DNA of 36,588 bases from JAUWBF01 sp043815125 (GTDB lineage Bacteria; Verrucomicrobiota; Verrucomicrobiia; Opitutales; Opitutaceae), in contig JBDRJH010000456.1 of assembly GCA_043815125.1 (NCBI GenBank), positions 1 to 36,588 on the forward strand, given 5' to 3'. A program made the translations under genes and the position numbers. Shown here one piece after another: positions 31,609-36,588 of this stretch (positions within the stretch are counted from its first letter, which is position 1; each line of letters opens with the position of its first letter). The notes beneath the pieces were generated by a model. The model saw only the letters and a program-made list of their open reading frames with translations. It made no database searches and was not told where the DNA came from.

Positions 31609-31992
31609 GTGTCCGCCTCGCAACAACCACCCGGCCTCACCGCCCGTCTCGATAAACTCGTTTATCACCACGGCGGCAAATGCCTGCCCGCGGACAAGCC
31701 CCACGCCTTCGTCTACTTCATCACCATCCGCAACGGCTCCGACCGCACCGTCACCCTGCTCGGGCGCAAATGGGTCATCACCCACGTCGACGGCACGCGC
31801 ATGATCATCGAGGGCGACCGCATCGTCGGCGAGACCCCGCGCCTCTCCCCCGGCGAGGCGTTTTCCTACAACAGCTACCATGTCACCGACCGCGACGCCC
31901 TCGCCCACGGCTGTTTCCACGGGGTCGACGAGACCGGCGCGCGCATCCACGTGCAACTCGCGCCGTTCGAGCTGAACATTCCCCCTGACTGA
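31609..31992 (+). CDS. apaG: ApaG-family protein (DUF525)
   Basis: 127 residues from the GTG at 31609; a GTG at 31591 is an alternative. The fibronectin-III-like ApaG fold is recognisable: LDKLVYHHGG... HAFVYFITIRNGSDRTVTLLGRKWVITHVDG, then EGDRIVGETPRLSPGEAFSYNSYHVTDRDALAHGCF, ending VQLAPFELNIPP. It aligns throughout with E. coli ApaG (VTIRNLGRAPVQLLGRYW...VVGVQPLIAPGEEYQYTSG). ApaG is linked to Co/Mg homeostasis but its biochemical role is unsettled. It is divergent from the TauE-like gene. Confidence 0.88.
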   Translation: MSASQQPPGLTARLDKLVYHHGGKCLPADKPHAFVYFITIRNGSDRTVTLLGRKWVITHVDGTRMIIEGDRIVGETPRLSPGEAFSYNSYHVTDRDALAHGCFHGVDETGARIHVQLAPFELNIPPD

Positions 31993-32094
31993 TTGGCGGC
32001 GCTCCCCGACGGCCCCTTGCGCAAGCCCGCCGCAAGCCCGCAGGTTGCGCTTGCGCTCGCCGCTGGAGTCCTACCTGCTGACTGTTTATATCTA

Positions 32095-33453
32095 ATGAAG
32101 TTAACTGATTTGAACAGCGCCGGCGGTATCGGTGCCAGCGCCATGCACCTCGAAATCGGGGGCATCAACATTCTCGTCGACAGCGGTCTGCACCCCAAGA
32201 TGCCCGGCCTCGAAGGAGTGCCCCTGCTCGCGAAGATCCGCGACAAGCACATCGACCTGATCATCGTCACCCACTGCCATCTCGACCACATCGGCAGCAT
32301 CCCGGTGGCCATGCGCGAGCACCCCGAGGCGGCCGTCATCATGAGCCAGCCCAGCCAGATGCTCATCGAGCGCATGCTGCACAACTCCGCCAACGTCATG
32401 CTCCGCCAGCGCGACGAGGCCAACATCCAGGGCTATCCCCTCTTCACCCACGACGAGATCGACCGCATGGCGAAGCGCTTCACCGGCTTCCCCTTCAACG
32501 CCCCCCGACTCTTCCGCGGACGCAACGACGAGATCGAGATCACCCTCCACCCCGCCGGCCACGTCGCCGGCGCCGCCGCCATCGAGATCCGGCACAAGCA
32601 CCGCCACATCTTCATCACCGGCGACGTGCTCTTCGAGAACCAGCGCATCCTCCCCGGCGCGCGTTTCCCCGCCGGCCACTTCGACACCGTCATCACCGAG
32701 ACCACCCGCGGCAACACCGAGCGTCCCGCCGGCAAGGACCGCCTCAGCGAGATCACCCGTCTGATCGACTCCATCAACGACACCATCAAGCGCGGCGGCT
32801 GCTTCCTCATCCCCGTGTTCGCGCTCGGCCGCATGCAGGAGCTGCTCACCGTGCTCAACGACGCCCGCAAGTTCGGCCACCTCATCGAGTGCCCCATCTT
32901 CGCCTCCGGCCTCGGCATGGACATCGCCGACTACTTCGACCAGATCTCGCGCAAGACCAAATACATCAACTTCAACCGCGGCGTCATCAAGGAGCTCAAG
33001 ATCAAGCCCACCCCGCGCAAGCTCAACCCCGGCCAGGACCCGAAGACCAACGCCATCTACATCATCGGCTCCGGCATGCTCGTCGAGCGCACCCCCAGCT
33101 ACACCCTCGCCTCCGGCCTGATCGGCAACGCCAAGAACACCATCGGCTTCGTCGGCTTCTGCGACCCCGACAGCCCCGGCGGCAAGCTCCTCGCCACCAA
33201 GCACGGCGACACCTTCCTGTTCGAGACCGCCAACGTCTCGTCCAAGATCAACGCCAAGGTCGACCGCTTCGAGCTTAGCGGTCACGCCGACCGCGAGGAG
33301 CTGCTAGAGTTCGCCGTGCAGACCGAGGCCCGCAGCATCATCCTCACCCACGGCGACCCCGAGGCCCGCCAATGGTTCGAGAAGGAACTCACCGCCCGCC
33401 TGCCCAACAGCAAGGTCCTCGACCCGACCCCCGGCCAGACGTATCAGGTTTAA
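32095..33453 (+). CDS. Beta-CASP metallo-beta-lactamase ribonuclease-like protein
   Basis: 452 residues from the ATG at 32095. The MBL half has HCHLDH (residues 60-65). Further MBL motifs are HPAGHVAGAAAI and FITGDVLFENQ. The beta-CASP half has GGCFLIPVFALGRMQELL, ASGLGMDIADYF, GSGMLVERTPSY, SGHADREEL (His397) and LTHGDPEA (His419). These are the motifs of the YSH1/CPSF73-like exonuclease family, and all metal ligands appear present. Bacterial members process or degrade RNA; the target is unknown. Preceded by TATATCTAAT-type AT-rich sequence and followed by a clear terminator, so it is monocistronic. Confidence 0.93.
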   Translation: MKLTDLNSAGGIGASAMHLEIGGINILVDSGLHPKMPGLEGVPLLAKIRDKHIDLIIVTHCHLDHIGSIPVAMREHPEAAVIMSQPSQMLIERMLHNSANVMLRQRDEANIQGYPLFTHDEIDRMAKRFTGFPFNAPRLFRGRNDEIEITLHPAGHVAGAAAIEIRHKHRHIFITGDVLFENQRILPGARFPAGHFDTVITETTRGNTERPAGKDRLSEITRLIDSINDTIKRGGCFLIPVFALGRMQELLTVLNDARKFGHLIECPIFASGLGMDIADYFDQISRKTKYINFNRGVIKELKIKPTPRKLNPGQDPKTNAIYIIGSGMLVERTPSYTLASGLIGNAKNTIGFVGFCDPDSPGGKLLATKHGDTFLFETANVSSKINAKVDRFELSGHADREELLEFAVQTEARSIILTHGDPEARQWFEKELTARLPNSKVLDPTPGQTYQV

Positions 33454-33485
33454 AACTACGCGCCTCCGCGGACCGTCGCGCCCTC

Positions 33486-33518
33486 AAAAAAAGCCCCTCC
33501 TTGCCGAGGGGTTTTTTT
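33486..33518. terminator. Bidirectional terminator between the beta-CASP and IMPase genes
   Basis: An A-run (33486-33492), then CCCCTC (33494-33499), a 6-base loop, GAGGGG (33506-33511) and a T-run (33512-33518). It serves the convergent genes on both sides. Confidence 0.88.
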
Positions 33519-33547
33519 GCGCCCCCCCAACCCAAGCAGCGCCGCCC

Positions 33548-34345
33548 CTACTCCGGCAGCAACCCCGCCAGCTCCGCGCACATCGGCGCGCCGCCCGCGT
33601 AGTAGCGGATGCGCGCCTGCTGCAGGTCGAACACCCGCAGCGGGAACAACTCCGTGTTCAGATAGCGCAGCTCGCCGCCCGCGCCCAGGCACAACGCCAC
33701 CGACGCCGCGATGTCCCACACCTTCACGTTGTGATCCACCGTGCCGTCGAACAACCCCGCCGCCACATAGGCCAGATGCAGCGTGCTGCTGCCGAGCCCG
33801 CGGATCTTGAACCGCTCAATCAGGATCGCCGCGTCGCTTGCGAAGCGCTTCTCGTGCGGACTGTGGAAACCCAGCAGACTCTGGCGGTCGACCGGCGAGG
33901 ACTTCACCTTCACCGGCTTGTCGTTGTCGAAACAGCCAAAGGCCGGCCCGCCGTGCATCAGGCAGCGGCGCGCATAGTCGTAGACCACGCCATAGACCGG
34001 CATCCCGTCCTCCAGCAACGCCAGCGAAATCGCGCAGTAAGGGATGCCCAGCGCGAAGTTGTTCGTGCCATCGATCGGATCGAGCACCCAACAAAACCGC
34101 GACGTCACCGGGATCGGCGCGTCGGCCTTCGTCAGCTCCTCGCTGAAAAACTGATCCTCCGCGAACTCGCCCTCGATCACCGCCTGGATCGCCTCCGAGA
34201 TCGCGATGTCCACCGGCGTCACCCGCGAGCCGTCGCCCTTCCAATTGCTCTCCGCCCGGCCGAACCCGGCGATGAGCACGTCGGCCTGGGCGGACACGAC
34301 ACGTTTGGCGGCGGCGATGCGGGCAAGAAGTTCGGACGAATGCAT
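33548..34345 (-). CDS. Inositol monophosphatase-family phosphatase
   Basis: 265 residues with all family metal sites: SEE (about 68-70), DPIDGTNNF (89-97) and VWDIAASV (Asp211). The intact motifs predict a Mg-dependent, Li-sensitive phosphatase. In bacteria these enzymes act on inositol phosphates, fructose 1,6-bisphosphate, histidinol phosphate or PAP. Several substrate-determining residues cannot be judged by eye, so the substrate is open; hisN-like activity is one possibility. It lies downstream of dinB on the same strand, 94 bases away. Confidence 0.9.
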   Translation of the reverse strand: MHSSELLARIAAAKRVVSAQADVLIAGFGRAESNWKGDGSRVTPVDIAISEAIQAVIEGEFAEDQFFSEELTKADAPIPVTSRFCWVLDPIDGTNNFALGIPYCAISLALLEDGMPVYGVVYDYARRCLMHGGPAFGCFDNDKPVKVKSSPVDRQSLLGFHSPHEKRFASDAAILIERFKIRGLGSSTLHLAYVAAGLFDGTVDHNVKVWDIAASVALCLGAGGELRYLNTELFPLRVFDLQQARIRYYAGGAPMCAELAGLLPE

Positions 34346-34372
34346 ACGCTTAAACCTTCAACCTCCCGCGTC

Positions 34373-34392
34373 CGCAGATCAACGCAGATAAA
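34373..34392 (+). repeat. CGCAGAT two-unit phased repeat
   Basis: CGCAGATCAA followed by CGCAGATAAA, a 10-base period, in the 94-base spacer between dinB and the IMPase gene. It is a distinct sequence but the same style as the CACGGATT, CACGAAA and GCAGAGG repeats elsewhere in the window. Confidence 0.45.
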
Positions 34393-34439
34393 CCGGCGTC
34401 CAAGGAACTCCCCTTTCCAAGCGGCGCCCCACTCCGTCC

Positions 34440-35675
34440 TCACAACTGATGCCCGTGCTTCACCCGGCCGCCCTTGCCAGTGTTGAGCCGGTCCAGCACC
34501 GCCGCCAGCTTCCGGCGCTTCTCCTCGTCGACCACCACCGATCCCTCCCCGCCGCCGCCCGCGGCCGCGCCGCCAAACAAATCCAACTGCCGCGGCCCGT
34601 CGTCCACGCCCGAAAAACGCACGCCCACCAGCCGCACCGGCCCGGGACGCTTCCACGCCTGCCGCAGCAGCGCCGAGACCAACGGATAAAACGGCGCCTC
34701 CAAATCCGACGCCTCCGGCAGGCTGCGCCCGGCCGAGTCGTGCCCAAAATCCGGATACCGCACCTTCACCGTCACCGTGCGCACCCGTTTGCCGTCTGCG
34801 CGGATCTTCCGCATCAACTCGTCCACCATGCCCTTCACCGTGCGCTCCAGCGCGGCGAGGTCGCCCACGTCCTGCGCGAAGGTTTCCTGCTGCGAGTAGC
34901 TCTTGGCATCCTCGCGCTCCGTCTCGACCACGCTGTCGTCCTCGCCCCGCGCCGCCGCCTGCAGCCCGCGCCACCCCGCACCAAATACCGACGCCAGCTC
35001 CCGCTCCGAACACCGCGGCACGTCGCCGATCTTCCGGATGCCCCGCGCCTCCAGCGCCGCCTCCGTCTTCGCTCCCACCCCCGGCAATTTGCCGATGCCC
35101 AACGGCGCCAAAAACGCCGCTTCGTCGCCCGGCGCCACGACGACAAAACCCCGCGGCTTGCGCAGCTTCGAGGCGATCTGCGACACTAGCTTGTTGCTCG
35201 CGATGCCCATCGAAACGGGGATCTCCAACGCCTCCCAGATGCGCGCCTGCAAACCCCGCACCGCCGCCACCACCGCCTCCGTCGACCGCAACCCGCACGG
35301 CCCGAGATCCAGATACCCCTCGTCGATCGAGTTGCGCTGCACCAGCGGCGTCAACGCCTCGCACAGGTCGAACATCCGCCGCGACACCGCCCCGTAACTC
35401 CCCTTGTGCGGCAGCAAAATCAGGTCCGGACACACCCGCAACGCCCGCGCCGTCGGCATCGGCGTGTAAACCCCGCAGGCCCGCGCCTCGTAGCTCGCCG
35501 ACGCGATGATGCCGCGCTCGCGACCGCCCACCGCGACCTTTTTGCCCCGATACTCCGGCTGCAACGCCAGCTCCACCGACACGAAAAACGCGTCGGCATC
35601 CAAATGCACAATCCTCGGCACCCCTTCCGGCATGACGGCATCCTCCACCGCCACACCCAGCCGGCACACGCTCAA
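34440..35675 (-). CDS. dinB: DNA polymerase IV (Y family)
   Basis: 411 residues. The Y-family catalytic core is intact: HLDADAFFVSVE (Asp26, Asp28), VAVGGRERGIIASASYEARACGVYTPMPTARAL and NSIDEGYLDL (Asp117, Glu118). These are followed by the helix-hairpin-helix thumb (KLPGVGAKTEAALEARGIRKIGDV) and the little-finger domain. An alternative start is M15. It extends newly made strands past lesions, with low fidelity and no proofreading. A Gly/Asp-rich tail (GGAAAGGGGEGSVVVDEEKRRKLAAVLDRLN) replaces a recognisable C-terminal clamp-binding motif. No SOS box was recognised in the 70-base upstream spacer. Confidence 0.95.
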   Translation of the reverse strand: MSVCRLGVAVEDAVMPEGVPRIVHLDADAFFVSVELALQPEYRGKKVAVGGRERGIIASASYEARACGVYTPMPTARALRVCPDLILLPHKGSYGAVSRRMFDLCEALTPLVQRNSIDEGYLDLGPCGLRSTEAVVAAVRGLQARIWEALEIPVSMGIASNKLVSQIASKLRKPRGFVVVAPGDEAAFLAPLGIGKLPGVGAKTEAALEARGIRKIGDVPRCSERELASVFGAGWRGLQAAARGEDDSVVETEREDAKSYSQQETFAQDVGDLAALERTVKGMVDELMRKIRADGKRVRTVTVKVRYPDFGHDSAGRSLPEASDLEAPFYPLVSALLRQAWKRPGPVRLVGVRFSGVDDGPRQLDLFGGAAAGGGGEGSVVVDEEKRRKLAAVLDRLNTGKGGRVKHGHQL

Positions 35676-35745
35676 AATTTCCTCAAACTCACCCGCTTTA
35701 ACGCTTGCGCCAACTTGTGAGACGGATTCTCAATTTCAATTTCCC

Positions 35746-36417
35746 ATGCATCTCCCGACTCTTCCGATCGCCTTCCTGATGGGCATGTCCCCTATGGAGC
35801 TCTTCGCCCATGGCGGCCCGATCATGTGGCCCATCCTGTTGGTCTCCTTCGTCGCCATCACCGTCGTGCTGGAGCGCGGACTCTTTCTCTGGCGCGAAAA
35901 CGCCCACCGCGAGCCCGAGGTCGTCGAAAAGATGCTCGAAAAGGTCGAAAATCAGGACATCGACGGCGCGCTCGCCCTCGGCGGACGCAGCCAGGACTAC
36001 GTCGCCCGCATCATGGTCTACGCGCTCACCCACAAGGACCACTCCCTCACCAACGCCTTCACCCGCGCAGCCAACCAGGAGCTCAACCGCTTTCAGCAGG
36101 GTATCGCCATCATCGACACCTGCATCACCGTCGCGCCCCTGCTCGGTCTGCTCGGCACCGTCGCCGGCATGATGAACACCTTCGGCGCCCTCGGCGGCGG
36201 CGACATCGCGGCCAACGCCGGCCAGATCACCGGCGGCGTCGGCGAGGCGCTCATCGCCGTGTTCGCCGGTCTCATCATCTCCATCCTCGGCCTGCTCCCG
36301 TTCAATCTGCTCAACACCCGCGTCGAGGAGGCCCGGCACAACATCTCCGACGCCGCCAATGCCCTTGAGCTGATCCTCAACAAGTGCGGCTCCGGCACCT
36401 GCCCCAAGAAGCTCTAA
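35746..36417 (+). CDS. MotA/TolQ/ExbB proton-channel family protein
   Basis: 223 residues from MHLPTLPIAFLMGMSPMELF at 35746. There are three TM segments: GGPIMWPILLVSFVAITVVLERGLFLW (about 23-49), then after a cytoplasmic helical domain IIDTCITVAPLLGLLGTVAGMMNTF (about 125-150) and GVGEALIAVFAGLIISILGLLPFNLL (about 166-192). The LLGTVxGM motif and the order are typical of ExbB/TolQ. It uses the proton gradient to power an outer-membrane transport or stability system (TonB or Tol type; undecided). An exbD/tolR gene starts 26 bases later, so they form the standard operon. Confidence 0.92.
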   Translation: MHLPTLPIAFLMGMSPMELFAHGGPIMWPILLVSFVAITVVLERGLFLWRENAHREPEVVEKMLEKVENQDIDGALALGGRSQDYVARIMVYALTHKDHSLTNAFTRAANQELNRFQQGIAIIDTCITVAPLLGLLGTVAGMMNTFGALGGGDIAANAGQITGGVGEALIAVFAGLIISILGLLPFNLLNTRVEEARHNISDAANALELILNKCGSGTCPKKL

Positions 36418-36442
36418 CCCGCCCGCCCGCCCGACATCCGCC

Positions 36443-36588
36443 ATGTCACTCGCCGCCGGCATCGTCCCGGGTCAGCGCCGCCGCGCCCGCATCGAGATCA
36501 TCCCGCTCATCGACGTGATCTTCTTCCTGCTGGCCACCTTCGTCCTGTTCACCCTGTCCCTCAACCAGACCAAGGGCCTCAAGGTAGC
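36443..36588 (+). CDS. ExbD/TolR-family protein, cut by the window end
   Basis: The first 48 residues. MSLAAGIVPGQRRRARIEIIPLIDVIFFLLATFVLFTLSL is the ExbD/TolR start: a short basic head and one TM helix carrying the conserved Asp of the PLIDV motif, the proton-carrying residue. It partners with the ExbB/TolQ protein upstream. Confidence 0.92.
   Translation, partial: MSLAAGIVPGQRRRARIEIIPLIDVIFFLLATFVLFTLSLNQTKGLKV

Overview
This 36.6 kb window is high-GC bacterial chromosome. The gene set fits a member of the Verrucomicrobiota, probably an Opitutales-like lineage: a stand-alone family B DNA polymerase, rpmI-rplT-pheS-pheT without infC directly upstream, a fused kinase-like/GNAT N-acetylglutamate synthase, few clear Shine-Dalgarno sites, and spacers full of short GTAG hairpins and periodic repeats. 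The placement is inferred from gene content only; no rRNA is present.

Left part (1-13,700): on the minus strand lie a partial polyprenyl synthase translationally coupled to a YceI protein, then a family B polymerase, a small membrane protein, a well-supported candidate 6S RNA, a metal-binding 4-TM protein and a tightly overlapping proS-clpS-DUF2017-like operon. On the plus strand lie an UlaG-like metallo-beta-lactamase protein, a lipoprotein pair with a small third gene, an anchored unknown protein and argA. A RidA protein and a LysR regulator follow on the minus strand; the LysR gene diverges from an SbtA-like bicarbonate transporter.

Accessory part (14,750-23,930): a ribbon-helix-helix/Fic pair, a Pro/Thr-rich membrane protein, and then a same-strand five-gene run: a 1172-residue MmeI-like (type IIL) restriction-modification enzyme, an Mrr-type endonuclease, an unrecognised 153-residue protein, a DUF1828-like protein and a membrane-anchored NERD nuclease. 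This run is the best candidate for an undescribed composite defence system. The putative target-recognition part of the type IIL enzyme has clearly different base composition, which suggests a swapped specificity module. A non-coding tract rich in inverted repeats closes the island.

Right part (23,930-36,588): pheT (with an apparent one-base deletion), pheS, rplT and rpmI on the minus strand; tRNA-Lys, tRNA-Thr and tRNA-Gln on the plus strand; then purH, a TauE/SafE-family protein, ApaG, a beta-CASP RNase-like protein, an inositol-monophosphatase-family enzyme, DNA polymerase IV, and an ExbB/TolQ plus (partial) ExbD/TolR pair. Several spacers carry short phased repeats that recur at different places in the window.
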